A stretch of 64,000 nucleotides of DNA from Bacteroidota bacterium (GTDB lineage Bacteria > Bacteroidota > Rhodothermia > Rhodothermales > UBA10348), in contig JAJCYQ010000043.1 of the NCBI GenBank assembly GCA_029262835.1, forward strand, positions 62,001 to 126,000. Reading direction: 5' to 3'. The notes beneath the pieces were generated by a model, which saw only the letters and a list, made by a program, of their open reading frames with translations, ran no database searches and was not told the origin of the DNA. This document shows positions 17,417 to 26,189 of this stretch, piece after piece. The stretch's first letter is position 1, and each line of letters starts with the position of its first letter. Position numbers and translations under genes: made by a program.

Positions 17417-17976
17417 TCAAGGACAAAATATCTCTGGCCACCGGGGTCCTGCTCGTGTCTCCTCCCATGCAGTGGGATCCAAACTTCAGGCGTTCGGTCG
17501 TTCTGCTATGTGAACATTCCGGGGCAGGCAGCTTCGGACTCATCCTGAACCGATCGCTGACGGTGTCGATGGATCAACTCTTCGATGATCTCACGACCTT
17601 TCCTGAAGAGGTGGGCTGGGGCGGTCCGGTTCAACCAGAAACGCTCCATTTTGTACACAGGGAAGCTGACATCATTCCGGATTCGATCGAGATTCGCGAC
17701 GGCGTCCACTGGGGCGGTGACTTTGACGTCGTCCGCGAACACCTGGCTGCCGGCATTGTGGATCCGGACGATATCCGTTTCTTCCTTGGCTACGCCGGGT
17801 GGTCGGCCGGCCAGTTGCAGACCGAAGTAGATCGGGGTGGCTGGATCATGGCCCACTCGTCGGAAGACCTGGTATTCGATGTAGCTGAGGACGACATCTG
17901 GCGGCAGGTCCTTCGTGACATGGGCGGCGCCTATGCCATTCTGGCAAACGCACCGGACCACCCGAGCCTGAACTGA
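17413..17976 (+). CDS. YqgE/AlgH family protein
   Basis: 187 aa from GTG 17413. Family landmarks are GVLLVSPPMQWDPNFRRSVVLLCEH, GSFGLILNRSL, WGGPVQPETLHFVH and FFLGYAGWSAGQLQTEV, in the usual order and at the usual full length. The biochemical role of YqgE/AlgH is not established. The GTG start is preferred over the ATG at 17371 because the family begins close to this point and the overlap with the upstream stop is a classical coupling signal. Confidence 0.93.
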   Translation: MIKDKISLATGVLLVSPPMQWDPNFRRSVVLLCEHSGAGSFGLILNRSLTVSMDQLFDDLTTFPEEVGWGGPVQPETLHFVHREADIIPDSIEIRDGVHWGGDFDVVREHLAAGIVDPDDIRFFLGYAGWSAGQLQTEVDRGGWIMAHSSEDLVFDVAEDDIWRQVLRDMGGAYAILANAPDHPSLN

Positions 17977-17985
17977 CAGCCTTTC

Positions 17986-18014
17986 AAAGCCCGCTACTTT
18001 TTCAACGGGCTTTT
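17986..18014. terminator. Hairpin terminator between convergent yqgE and SDR genes
   Basis: AAAGCCCG at 17986-17993 pairs with CGGGCTTT at 18006-18013 around a 12-base loop, followed by T. Because the stem ends in A and T tracts on the two sides, it could stop transcription from both directions. Confidence 0.7.
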
Positions 18015-18021
18015 CAGGACC

Positions 18022-18756
18022 TTACAGGTCGCCGAGCTGCGGCCGAATAACGATTTCCTCGACCACGGAGCGCGGTGACATGGCGTAGGCCGAGACGACA
18101 GCTTCGGCAATATCCTCGGCTGACATGAGCCGGTCTTCCTCGATGTCCGCGCCATCCCACGTCGGCGTAAGCGTGGCACCCGGCATGATGGACGTAACCC
18201 GGATGGCGTCCTGTTTCAATTCTTCCCGGAGGGCTCGCGCCAGGCCCAGGAGCGCGTGTTTCGATACACAATAGGCCAGACCGCCCGGATACCCTTTCGT
18301 GCCTGCAACCGAATTCATGAACAGCAGGTGACCACGGCCCTGGCTCCGCATGGCCGGAAGCAGCCCGCGGGTCAGGCGGAAGGCGCTGAGCATATTGATG
18401 TCGAGTTGCGACTGCAGCGCCGCTTCGTCCACGTCATCCACGCCGCCCGGGGCGAAGATACCGGCATTGTGCACCACACCGGTGGGAACGGGACGCTCTT
18501 TGAGGATCGATGCCGCCGCCTGGCTGACCGCGCCTGGCCGCGTCATATCGCAGGGTACGACATGTGCTTCGGCGCCAGACGCGCGGCAGGCACCGGCTAC
18601 GCGTTCGAGGTTTTCACGGCTGCGGGCCAGCAGGGACAGTTGCAATGGTGCTTCGCCCAGGCGTCCGTGCGCTGCGGCGCGGGCGAATGCCCGCGCCGCA
18701 GCGGCGCCAATTCCCTGGCTGGCTCCGGTAATCACGATATGATGTGTATCTGACAT
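18022..18756 (-). CDS. Short-chain dehydrogenase, probable sepiapterin reductase
   Basis: 244 aa from [21 protein letters not shown]-binding GASQGIG, NAG motif VVHNAGIF, catalytic Ser (FMNSVAGTKG) and YxxxK (AYCVSKHALLG) are all present. The end AEDIAEAVVSAYAMSPRSVVEEIVIRPQLGDL closely resembles, as I recall it, the Chlorobium tepidum sepiapterin reductase C-terminus. The stop of folE and this ATG overlap by one base (TGATG), and PTPS lies upstream, so this is the third step of a tetrahydrobiopterin-type pathway, reducing 6-pyruvoyl-tetrahydropterin with NADPH. A generic SDR role is the alternative. Confidence 0.82.
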   Translation of the reverse strand: MSDTHHIVITGASQGIGAAAARAFARAAAHGRLGEAPLQLSLLARSRENLERVAGACRASGAEAHVVPCDMTRPGAVSQAAASILKERPVPTGVVHNAGIFAPGGVDDVDEAALQSQLDINMLSAFRLTRGLLPAMRSQGRGHLLFMNSVAGTKGYPGGLAYCVSKHALLGLARALREELKQDAIRVTSIMPGATLTPTWDGADIEEDRLMSAEDIAEAVVSAYAMSPRSVVEEIVIRPQLGDL

Positions 18757-19352
18757 CAGTGTCCGTTGATCAGCTTGATGAACTCTGCCCGTGTATGGAC
18801 ATTGTCGAGAAAGGGTCCTGACATGGAGCTCGTTGTGGTCACGGAATTCTGCTTCTGGACGCCTCTCATGACCATGCACAGGTGTGTGGCCTCAATCACA
18901 ACAGCCACGCCCTGTGGACGGAGGGCCTCCTCGATGGCCCGCCGGATCTGGAGCGTGAGCCGCTCCTGGACCTGCAGACGCCGGGCAAAAACATCGACCA
19001 CTCGTGGAATCTTGGACAGCCCCACGATGTGCCGGTCCGGGATGTAGGCCACATGTGCTTTACCGAAGAACGGCACCATGTGGTGTTCACACAGGGAGTA
19101 GAGCTCGATGTCCCTGACAAGGATCATTTCGTCATACTGCTCTTCGAAGACTGCGCTCCGGAGGATGGCGGCTGCGTCCAGGGCATAACCCTGTGTCAGG
19201 AATAGTTGGGCCTTGGCTACGCGTTCGGGCGTCTTGAGGAGCCCTTCCCGCGCCGGGTCCTCGCCAAGTGTTTTGAGGCTCTCGCGGACACCCGCCGCCA
19301 GGGACGATACCGCGGCGGCGTTGTAGGTCAGCGTTTCATCGAACAGTTTCAT
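18756..19352 (-). CDS. folE: GTP cyclohydrolase I
   Basis: 198 aa. The zinc site region reads [22 protein letters not shown], with the later ligand Cys in [35 protein letters not shown] is a family hallmark. It converts GTP to 7,8-dihydroneopterin triphosphate and formate. Its gene overlaps the end of the upstream PTPS gene by 17 bases and the SDR start by one base, indicating a single operon PTPS-FolE-SDR. It could also feed folate synthesis. Confidence 0.96.
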   Translation of the reverse strand: MKLFDETLTYNAAAVSSLAAGVRESLKTLGEDPAREGLLKTPERVAKAQLFLTQGYALDAAAILRSAVFEEQYDEMILVRDIELYSLCEHHMVPFFGKAHVAYIPDRHIVGLSKIPRVVDVFARRLQVQERLTLQIRRAIEEALRPQGVAVVIEATHLCMVMRGVQKQNSVTTTSSMSGPFLDNVHTRAEFIKLINGH

Positions 19353-19770
19353 GTACTTGATCTCCGAAGTATTCGGCCGCGTTGCGGTCGGTTTCGTACA
19401 ATTTTACGCAGTGCAGTTCTCCTGCGGGCAGGTGACCCTGAAGGCGATTCCAGAAGGCCACAACCAGGTTTTCGGAAGAAGGCAGAACGCCTTCGAGAAA
19501 ATCCACGTCCAGATTCAGGTTGCTATGGTCGCACGGCGTCACTATGCGCTCCTCCACAATGCGGGCCAGCTCACCGAGATCGATCACATACCCGGTGTCC
19601 GGATCGGGTTCGCCCCGAACTGTGACCTCGAGCCGATAATTGTGGCCATGCCAGTTGGGAGAGTTGCATTTACCGAATGTAGCACGGTTCCATTCGTCGG
19701 ATTTATCCGGGTTATGGAGCCGATGTGCGGCATTGAAATGCGTGCGCCTTGTTACGTGGACGATGGGCAT
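19336..19770 (-). CDS. 6-pyruvoyl-tetrahydropterin synthase (PTPS)
   Basis: 144 aa. The zinc ligands are HFNAAHRL and the HGH of the catalytic segment [14 protein letters not shown]. Cys sits six residues before the first His of HGH, matching the C-N-x-P-N-x-HGHNY arrangement of eukaryotic-type PTPS rather than the shorter C-xxx-HGH spacing of QueD. CDHSNLN and YETDRN carry the Asp/His and Glu of the active site. It converts dihydroneopterin triphosphate to 6-pyruvoyl-tetrahydropterin. First gene of the pterin operon, divergent from hinT. QueD activity is the main alternative. Confidence 0.9.
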   Translation of the reverse strand: MPIVHVTRRTHFNAAHRLHNPDKSDEWNRATFGKCNSPNWHGHNYRLEVTVRGEPDPDTGYVIDLGELARIVEERIVTPCDHSNLNLDVDFLEGVLPSSENLVVAFWNRLQGHLPAGELHCVKLYETDRNAAEYFGDQVHETVR

Positions 19771-19907
19771 GATGGATGGTACGGCGTTCCTGAATCGTTC
19801 AAAGCAATAACATGATCGTTTTGATTCCGTTCCCCGGTCTGTGGTTTACATCCGTGGTATATTCCGTGGAGACGATACAATCGTGGTGTTATCAGCAAGG
19901 TACGTTC

Positions 19908-20252
19908 ATGAGTGAAAAGACACTGTTCCAGCGTATAGCCGACCGCGACATTCCGGCAGATATCCTCTATGAGGACGATACATGCGTGGCGTTTCGGGAT
20001 ATTGCGCCCAAGGCGCCCGTGCACGTACTCATTGTTCCTCGTGACCCGATTCCGTCACTCGATCATCTGACTGAAGCGCACGAACCGCTTGTAGGCCATC
20101 TTTTTACGGTCGCACGGCAGGTGGCGGCTTCCGAAGGACTGATTCGTGGGTACCGGACAGTATTCAACTGCGGGGAGGAAGGGGGGCAGGAAGTACCGCA
20201 CCTGCACCTCCATCTTCTGGGTGGCCGGCAGATGAGCTGGCCCCCCGGATGA
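19908..20252 (+). CDS. HIT family (HinT-like) nucleotide hydrolase
   Basis: 114 aa from MSEKTLFQRIADRDIPADI at 19908. It contains DDTCVAFRDIAPKAPVHVLIVPR and the catalytic His triad in VPHLHLHLLGGR, with the usual W near the C-terminus. HinT proteins hydrolyse purine nucleoside phosphoramidates. The stop overlaps the next gene's ATG (ATGA at 20249-20252). Confidence 0.95.
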   Translation: MSEKTLFQRIADRDIPADILYEDDTCVAFRDIAPKAPVHVLIVPRDPIPSLDHLTEAHEPLVGHLFTVARQVAASEGLIRGYRTVFNCGEEGGQEVPHLHLHLLGGRQMSWPPG

Positions 20253-22240
20253 GGCGTCGTTTCTGCAGGCTGCTTCTGCTGGGCCTTGCTGCACTGTGTA
20301 CCCTGCCGCCCTCGACGGCCGGGGCACAGGACCGCACACAGGTGGATCTGGGATGGGAACGCGATGTGAACCGCTTCCGCTGGACGGCAGACGCGGTGTC
20401 GCACGTACGCCAGGGCGCGTGGGACATTGCGCTGCGCAATGCATTTCGTAGCGATGCCTTTATCCTGTTCGATGATCGGCTCAGTTTCCGGGATGAGAAC
20501 CGGCTCACGATCGACGCTGTGCAGGACCGGCCGGGTCCGTATGACATGACCATTCGTACGCGATCGAACTGGTTCAGTCTGAGCCGTGTATTCCACCAGG
20601 ATGCCTGGGTGGGCGTTCGACGGGAGTTGGATACCGGTTGGTGGGTGGAGCCGGCGGCTGGATTGGCTGTCGATGCGCGGCCGGGTTTTCGCTCGGGTAC
20701 AAACTCGGCGCCTGTGAGGACCGATGCTGGAGGGGCGGCTGCAGTCTCCATGGGTCTGGACGAGCGCAGTATCGATGGGTACGTGACGGAGGTGGGCGTG
20801 CGGGCCGAATTGCAACGTTTTGCGCCCCGTACAGGTCGCCTGATCAGTGCGCGCGCCCGGTCGTCACGGGATTTCGAGCGGACGCGTCTCCATGCAGAGC
20901 TTGAGGCCAGTTCGGTGCGACGCGATGCCTACCAGGCGGCCTCGTTCCTGAACCGCGAAGAGGGGGCGGCGCGTCAGGAGGAGACCGTCGAATCGACCCG
21001 TTCAGATACGGTTTTTGTACGGCTGGGCGTGGAATCGCGCCTATCGCGGGCCACCCGTCTTGAGCTGAACCTGGATGTAGGCACGAATGCGCGTCGGGTA
21101 CGGACGCTGCGCGCGCCGGACGATGCGCTCTTTTTTGATTCAGATTTCCGACGACAGACCGTAGAACTGTCTCTTGCGGGTGTCCGCGACGTGGGAACCG
21201 GATTCCTGCGGCTCTCGAGCCAGGTCGGCGCCGAGGTTGAGCGGCGCACGCTCGCGAACGCGGCGGCACTGCCACCGGCCCAGGTGAGCCAGAAACTGAA
21301 CCTGCTGCGCCAGGCTGACAACGACCGGGGGTTCGTGGGCCTTTCGGCGGCAGGGCTCGTGCCTCTTGCCAGGCGGCTTACCATGCAGTTTGATGCGTCG
21401 GCCAATATGTTGCAGCACGATACGCCCGATGTGAACCCCGACGACCGGGATGAACTGCTGTTTTCCGGATCCGTGGGCGTGGCCTGGCGCGTGCACCAGG
21501 GGCTGACCGTATCGACGCGGGCCTTTGGCTCTTTTTTCCACACAGTATATCTCAAGGGTGAGCGCAGCGCCGACAACAACGAGCAGACCTCCATCCGGCT
21601 GCGGCCGCTTGTGGATTTTCGGCCGACGCCTCGGACGCGTATCCGCCTGGCCTCCGAGGTCCGGGCGACCTTCACGGTCGACGATTTCCTGCTGCCCGGC
21701 CGTCGGCCGACGGATCAGAGTGCGCGCGAATTGAGTTACGATCTTGATGTGAGTCACGACGTAGGCGACGATCTGCGCCTCAAGCTGACCACGAACTGGT
21801 CGGACCTGCAGCTTGGCCGGTTCCTCGACGACGTGTTCGCCGAAATCCCATTCGATACGCTGCGCACGTTCAGCGGCTGGGTGCGTGTGGAAACCGGGAG
21901 AAGCGTGCGGGCCGAGATAGGACTGCGCTGGTTTGTACGCAGCGATTTCGAGCGCGCAACGACAGTTGAATTCACGAGTGCGGTGAGCGGGCAGGAGGAC
22001 ACAGTCAGCCGCTCTGGCCGCACGCGGATTGACCAGGTAGGCCCCACGATGGCCATTACGTGGCCCATGCGGCGGGGCTCCCTGCTGCGTCTCGATGGGT
22101 GGGCGACGGTGCAGCGCGTGTCAACGCGGCTCTATGGCGAATTGCCGACGACCGATGCCGAGAACATTCGTCGCGCGGCGCGGCGTGGACAGAGTACGCT
22201 CATCCCGAACCTGTCCGTGTCCATGGTGGTACTTCTCTGA
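20249..22240 (+). CDS. Probable outer-membrane beta-barrel protein
   Basis: 663 aa with Sec signal MRRRFCRLLLLGLAALCTLP ... AGAQ. The rest is a long run of alternating amphipathic strands (for example FVGLSAAGLVPLARRLTMQFDASANML and VAWRVHQGLTVSTRAFGSFFH), ending in hydrophobic LSVSMVVLL, consistent with a barrel. No plug domain or TonB box was seen. Both ends overlap neighbours: ATGA with hinT and TGATG with coaE, so it is embedded in a tightly coupled operon. Function unknown. Confidence 0.75.
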   Translation: MRRRFCRLLLLGLAALCTLPPSTAGAQDRTQVDLGWERDVNRFRWTADAVSHVRQGAWDIALRNAFRSDAFILFDDRLSFRDENRLTIDAVQDRPGPYDMTIRTRSNWFSLSRVFHQDAWVGVRRELDTGWWVEPAAGLAVDARPGFRSGTNSAPVRTDAGGAAAVSMGLDERSIDGYVTEVGVRAELQRFAPRTGRLISARARSSRDFERTRLHAELEASSVRRDAYQAASFLNREEGAARQEETVESTRSDTVFVRLGVESRLSRATRLELNLDVGTNARRVRTLRAPDDALFFDSDFRRQTVELSLAGVRDVGTGFLRLSSQVGAEVERRTLANAAALPPAQVSQKLNLLRQADNDRGFVGLSAAGLVPLARRLTMQFDASANMLQHDTPDVNPDDRDELLFSGSVGVAWRVHQGLTVSTRAFGSFFHTVYLKGERSADNNEQTSIRLRPLVDFRPTPRTRIRLASEVRATFTVDDFLLPGRRPTDQSARELSYDLDVSHDVGDDLRLKLTTNWSDLQLGRFLDDVFAEIPFDTLRTFSGWVRVETGRSVRAEIGLRWFVRSDFERATTVEFTSAVSGQEDTVSRSGRTRIDQVGPTMAITWPMRRGSLLRLDGWATVQRVSTRLYGELPTTDAENIRRAARRGQSTLIPNLSVSMVVLL

Positions 22241-22845
22241 TGAAAACATTTGGCGTAACAGGTGGAATCGGGGCGGGCAAGTCGGCGGTGTGCCGCATGC
22301 TGGCCGATCTGGGCGCAGAGGTATTCGACGCCGACCAGGAGGCCCGGCGTCTCATGGAAACCGATTCCGGGCTTCGCCGGGGAATCCGGGATGTGATTGG
22401 ACCGGCAGCCTACCGGCAGGACGGAAGTCTGGACAGGGCGTATGTGGCGTCCCGGATTTTTGGCCCCGCACCCGGGGCGTCGGAGCGCCGGCGTGCGCTT
22501 GAGCGCCTGGTGCATCCTGCTGTGGCGGAGCGCTTCCGAGAGGCCGAGCGCGATGCCCAGCGGCGCGGCGCAGCGGCCCTTGTGCGTGAGCAGGCCCTGC
22601 TGCCGAAGGCGGGCTCGGACGCAGCCCGCCTGCCGTGGGTCGTAGTGGAGGCTCCTGTCGGCGCACGCCTCGAGCGCACGCTGGCCCGGGGCGGGACGTC
22701 GCGCGAAGAGGCGCGCGCCCGCATGGATGCGCAGCCTCCAGACTCGGCCTACAGGGCCGTGGCAGACCACGTTATTGTCAATGACGGCGATCTGGACGCA
22801 CTGCGAAAGAAGGTAAATGACCTCTGGCTATTAATTTTCGCGTAG
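22240..22845 (+). CDS. coaE: Dephospho-CoA kinase
   Basis: 201 aa from MKTFGVTGGIGAGKS at 22240. P-loop GGIGAGKS, then EVFDADQEARRLME, VASRIFG, LERLVHPAV and VVEAPVG follow the CoaE order. It phosphorylates the 3'-OH of dephospho-CoA in the last step of CoA synthesis. Near position 80-140 the protein carries an unusually Arg/Ala-rich stretch (DAQRRGAAALVREQALLPKA), perhaps a lineage insertion. Confidence 0.93.
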   Translation: MKTFGVTGGIGAGKSAVCRMLADLGAEVFDADQEARRLMETDSGLRRGIRDVIGPAAYRQDGSLDRAYVASRIFGPAPGASERRRALERLVHPAVAERFREAERDAQRRGAAALVREQALLPKAGSDAARLPWVVVEAPVGARLERTLARGGTSREEARARMDAQPPDSAYRAVADHVIVNDGDLDALRKKVNDLWLLIFA

Positions 22846-22896
22846 CCATGCCGATTCAAGGGGTAGTATTTCGTGTGCACTACCCCGAACGGCGAC

Positions 22897-25611
22897 ATGC
22901 AGAAACTGATGACACTCTATGGACGCACAATCAGCTTGATTGCGGTTGTCTTTCTCATGTCGTTCGGCGTAGTCGTGCTGGCATTCCTGTCGGTCACGGC
23001 CATGGAAGAGCGGGACGATATCCGCGAACTGCAGCACTACATCATGCAGGCCAATACGTCAGTCCGCGACTTTGCGCTCAAGCGCGACCCTACGTATGCC
23101 AAGCAGACGGAACAGTGGCTCAAGGCGGCCGACGACATCCTGGAGTCCGGTGTAAAGGTGGACAACTATGACCGGCTGCACAGTGAACTGCATCTCTATC
23201 TACATTCCATCACGCAGCTGATCGACGCCTACAAGACGCGGGGTTTTTACGAAAAAGACGGGCTTGAGGGCGAATTGGCGTTGCTCGCAGACTCGCTCCT
23301 GGCAACCATACGTGCCCACGGTTTTGACCAGGCGGAGCGGGATCTGCTCACGCTCCGCAAGGCCGAGAAAAATTATTTACTTCGCGGGGGAGACGTTTAT
23401 GTGGACGAAGTCCATTCGACGGTCGACCTGCTGATTGAGGAATTGCGCACAGAACGCCTCTCGCCAGAGGCAACGATTCAGGCGACGCGTCAGCTCTCGG
23501 CATACCAACACGATTTCGACCAGGTCGTGATGGTGATCGAAAAGGGCGCCTACATCCAGTCCAATCTGGAGTATCTGGCCGATGCCATCGGCGGTGCGCT
23601 GGACCAGATCGTGGTGTCTGAATCGCTTCGGGCACAACGCATTCTGTGGATTTCGCTGGCGCTCGTACTGGCCGCCTTTATTCTCGGCATACTGTACGCC
23701 GTGTACATATCACGCTCCATCGTGCAGCCTCTCAGCATGCTCGAAGCGGCGGCTCATCGTCTCATAAGTGGAGACGGGACGTTTGAGCTCAACGAGGATG
23801 ACCAGGGCGACCTGCAGGAGCTCTCGCGTGCCATGCAGAGCCTGGCCGTGCACATCCGCGACCAGGAAAAGATCAAGGATGAACTCGAGGAATCGGCCGA
23901 GCACCTGGCCCAGGTCAACGAAGAATTGGCCACAAAGAAGCAGGAACTCGAGCATCGGGCTGAAAAATTGGACGAATTGGTGGCGCGTCTTGAGCGGGTG
24001 AAAGCCGACGCGGAGGGATCGGCGCAGATCAAGGCCGATTTCCTGGCGCGCATGAGTCACGAGATTCGAACGCCATTGAGTGGTATAATCGGAATGACAA
24101 GCCTGCTGGCTGGCGAGGACCTGCGGGCCGACCTGGCCGAGGTGGTCGAGGTCATCCGTACGAGCGGCGAGACGCTGCTTTCGCTCGTAAACGACATTCT
24201 GGATTTTTCCAAGATCGAGGCTGGCGCCGTCGTTATTGAGGAGGAGCCGCTCGACGTCGCGCTCTGCGTGGAGCACGCCCTGTCCATGGTCAGTCGACAG
24301 GCCGCTCACAAAGGTCTCGACCTGTCCTCCGACATTGAACCCGGCGTTGGGCGCCGTGTCATCGGGGACGAGGGGCGCCTTCGCCAGATTCTTGTCAATC
24401 TCGTAGGAAATGCAGTCAAGTTCACGGAAACGGGGGAAGTGCAGGTACGCGCATGGCGCCCGGATCCGGCATTGCCCACACTCCGCTTTGCAGTGGAGGA
24501 CACCGGTATCGGTATTTCCGATACGGCCGTGAAGCATCTTTTCGAGCCATTCCAGCAGGCAGAGGCGTCAACGTCGCGTCGTTTTGGCGGGACGGGGCTC
24601 GGCCTTTCTATTTCGCGTCAGCTGACCGAACTCATGCACGGAAAAATGTGGGTCGAGTCGACAGAGGGTAGGGGATCCACATTCTATTTCGACATTGAGG
24701 CGCCGCGCGACCCAAAGGTATCGCACGAAGTTCCCCATCTGCAGGCGCGCGTCCTGCTCCTGAACAATAAACCGCTGTTCGGACGTGCCATGACGCGGAT
24801 GCTCCGTGCGTGGGGAGTCACCGTCGATACGGCGATGAGCGAATCGGAGGCTGTGGATCTCGTTTCCGCTGAACGGTATGATATTATCCTTCTCAACGAC
24901 GGTCCGTCCGGTTTTGATGGTGTCGCGACGCTCGCCGTTTCGCACTCACTCAAAGCCGAAGCCCCCCAGGCGCAGATACACATGATGTGTCATATGGGCG
25001 ATCGGATGGGCCGCCACGAAATTCCGACGCTTGTCAAACCGATCAGACGTTCGGCCCTTCTCGAGTTGATGAGGGAGGCGGCCCATCACACCGCCGGTAC
25101 ACCATCCAGTGCCGCCACAAGAAGTGGCCGCGCAACCGAGCACCCGGGTCCAGCTCCTGATCGGGCCCCGAGTGCGCCTGTCTCCCGCATGCCTGCCAAT
25201 GGCCACCCGGACGATCACGCACGCGTGCTGCTCGTCGAAGACAACGTGGTCAATCAGAAAGTTGGCGTGCACATGCTCGCGAAACTGGGATTTGACGTCG
25301 ATGTCGCATCCAACGGGAAGGAGGCGCTCTCAATGATTGCCGATCGCGGCTACCCGCTCGTTTTCATGGACGTTCAGATGCCGGTCATGGATGGCATCGA
25401 GGCAACAAAACGCATTCGAAGCGGCGAGGCCGGAGGGTACGCGCCCTATATCATTGCCCTCACCGCGAATGCAACCACGGAGGACCGGTCGCGCTGCCTG
25501 GAGGCAGGAATGAACGACTACGTCTCAAAACCCGTCAATCCGGCTTCCCTGGCCCGCATTGTTGAAAAATCGAAAACGCCCGACGTGACATCGGGCGCCA
25601 CGGCAGGTTAA
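22897..25611 (+). CDS. Hybrid sensor histidine kinase with two receivers, the first degenerate
   Basis: 904 aa from ATG 22897. Order: TM helix at about 10-32, a helical periplasmic domain to about 245, second TM helix (ILWISLALVLAAFILGILY), HAMP, coiled coil, HisKA (FLARMSHEIRTPLSGIIG), HATPase (NLVGNAVKFTETGEV, EDTGIGIS, FGGTGLGLSISRQL), receiver 1, receiver 2. In receiver 1 the phospho-acceptor is Asn667 (YDIILLND), so it should not accept phosphate. Receiver 2 is intact, with Asp825 in VFMDVQMPVMDG and the conserved Lys in VSKPVNP. The output partner is not encoded nearby. Confidence 0.93.
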   Translation: MQKLMTLYGRTISLIAVVFLMSFGVVVLAFLSVTAMEERDDIRELQHYIMQANTSVRDFALKRDPTYAKQTEQWLKAADDILESGVKVDNYDRLHSELHLYLHSITQLIDAYKTRGFYEKDGLEGELALLADSLLATIRAHGFDQAERDLLTLRKAEKNYLLRGGDVYVDEVHSTVDLLIEELRTERLSPEATIQATRQLSAYQHDFDQVVMVIEKGAYIQSNLEYLADAIGGALDQIVVSESLRAQRILWISLALVLAAFILGILYAVYISRSIVQPLSMLEAAAHRLISGDGTFELNEDDQGDLQELSRAMQSLAVHIRDQEKIKDELEESAEHLAQVNEELATKKQELEHRAEKLDELVARLERVKADAEGSAQIKADFLARMSHEIRTPLSGIIGMTSLLAGEDLRADLAEVVEVIRTSGETLLSLVNDILDFSKIEAGAVVIEEEPLDVALCVEHALSMVSRQAAHKGLDLSSDIEPGVGRRVIGDEGRLRQILVNLVGNAVKFTETGEVQVRAWRPDPALPTLRFAVEDTGIGISDTAVKHLFEPFQQAEASTSRRFGGTGLGLSISRQLTELMHGKMWVESTEGRGSTFYFDIEAPRDPKVSHEVPHLQARVLLLNNKPLFGRAMTRMLRAWGVTVDTAMSESEAVDLVSAERYDIILLNDGPSGFDGVATLAVSHSLKAEAPQAQIHMMCHMGDRMGRHEIPTLVKPIRRSALLELMREAAHHTAGTPSSAATRSGRATEHPGPAPDRAPSAPVSRMPANGHPDDHARVLLVEDNVVNQKVGVHMLAKLGFDVDVASNGKEALSMIADRGYPLVFMDVQMPVMDGIEATKRIRSGEAGGYAPYIIALTANATTEDRSRCLEAGMNDYVSKPVNPASLARIVEKSKTPDVTSGATAG

Positions 25612-25651
25612 CCGGCCCGCGCGGTCCGGTGCTCTTCGGCGCGCCTCCAGC

Positions 25652-25981
25652 TCAGGCCTTGTCCTTGTCTTTCGGGTTTCCGACCGAGGACAGGGCGCTC
25701 TTCTCGATGCGAAGCTTGGTGTTGCTGTCTACCTGCACGAGTACGGAGGCTTCGTCGACCTGGGTGACGGTTCCGTGGATGCCTCCGATGGTGACCACCC
25801 GGTCATTCTTGGCAACAGCCTCGATCATTTTCTTGCGGGCATCTTCCTTTTTCTTCTGCGGCCGGATGATGAAGAAGTAGAAGACGATGAAGATCAGAAC
25901 GAGGGGCAGGAACATGGCCAGGGGATTCCCCTGTTCGCCGCCTGCAGGTGCTCCGAGAAGGAACAGATCGTAGGACATCAT
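25652..25981 (-). CDS. yajC: Preprotein translocase subunit YajC
   Basis: 109 aa. One N-terminal transmembrane helix (MFLPLVLIFIVFYFFIIRPQ) is followed by the hallmark RPQKKKEDARKKM, then NDRVVTIGGIHGTVTQVDE and a short basic tail. YajC associates with SecDF at the inner membrane. It stands alone here, downstream of the SRP RNA gene on the same strand, so two protein-export components adjoin each other. Confidence 0.95.
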   Translation of the reverse strand: MMSYDLFLLGAPAGGEQGNPLAMFLPLVLIFIVFYFFIIRPQKKKEDARKKMIEAVAKNDRVVTIGGIHGTVTQVDEASVLVQVDSNTKLRIEKSALSSVGNPKDKDKA

Positions 25982-26033
25982 GGGATGGGCTTGTCACGTG
26001 AAGAGAGTGCGCGGCAAAGATACACGCTACCAC

Positions 26034-26049
26034 TGATAAAAATAAAAAA
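26034..26049 (-). terminator. T-tract terminator of the SRP RNA
   Basis: On the minus strand the closing CTTGCCC of the SRP RNA stem is followed at once by a T-rich run interrupted by single A bases. The terminal SRP stem probably serves as the terminator hairpin. Confidence 0.65.
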
Positions 26050-26146
26050 GGGCAAGCCCCCCGTATCGCGACGCTACGACCTCCTACCGCTGCTGCCTTC
26101 CGGCCCTGACGGAGTTCAGAGGGAGCTGTCCGTACGGGACTTGCCC
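26050..26146 (-). ncRNA. ffs: Bacterial signal recognition particle RNA (4.5S)
   Basis: About 97 nt. The minus strand between 26110 and 26083 reads GTCAGGGCCGGAAGGCAGCAGC plus the following bases, the conserved Ffh-binding core with the GGAA tetraloop. The two ends pair: GGGCAAG at the 5' end with CTTGCCC at the 3' end, extended by TCCC/GGGG and GTA/TAC. A T-rich tract follows on the minus strand (26034-26049). The RNA pairs with Ffh to target nascent membrane proteins. Confidence 0.93.
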
Positions 26147-26189
26147 TTTGGGTGCGTCCGAACGAGGGCGTCCCACTCAGGTTCCGTCT

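Noticed and set aside
25572-25592. CGCCCGA-N7-TCGGGCG hairpin at the end of the hybrid kinase gene
   Set aside because: It lies inside the coding sequence and has no T tract, so a terminator role is not supported.
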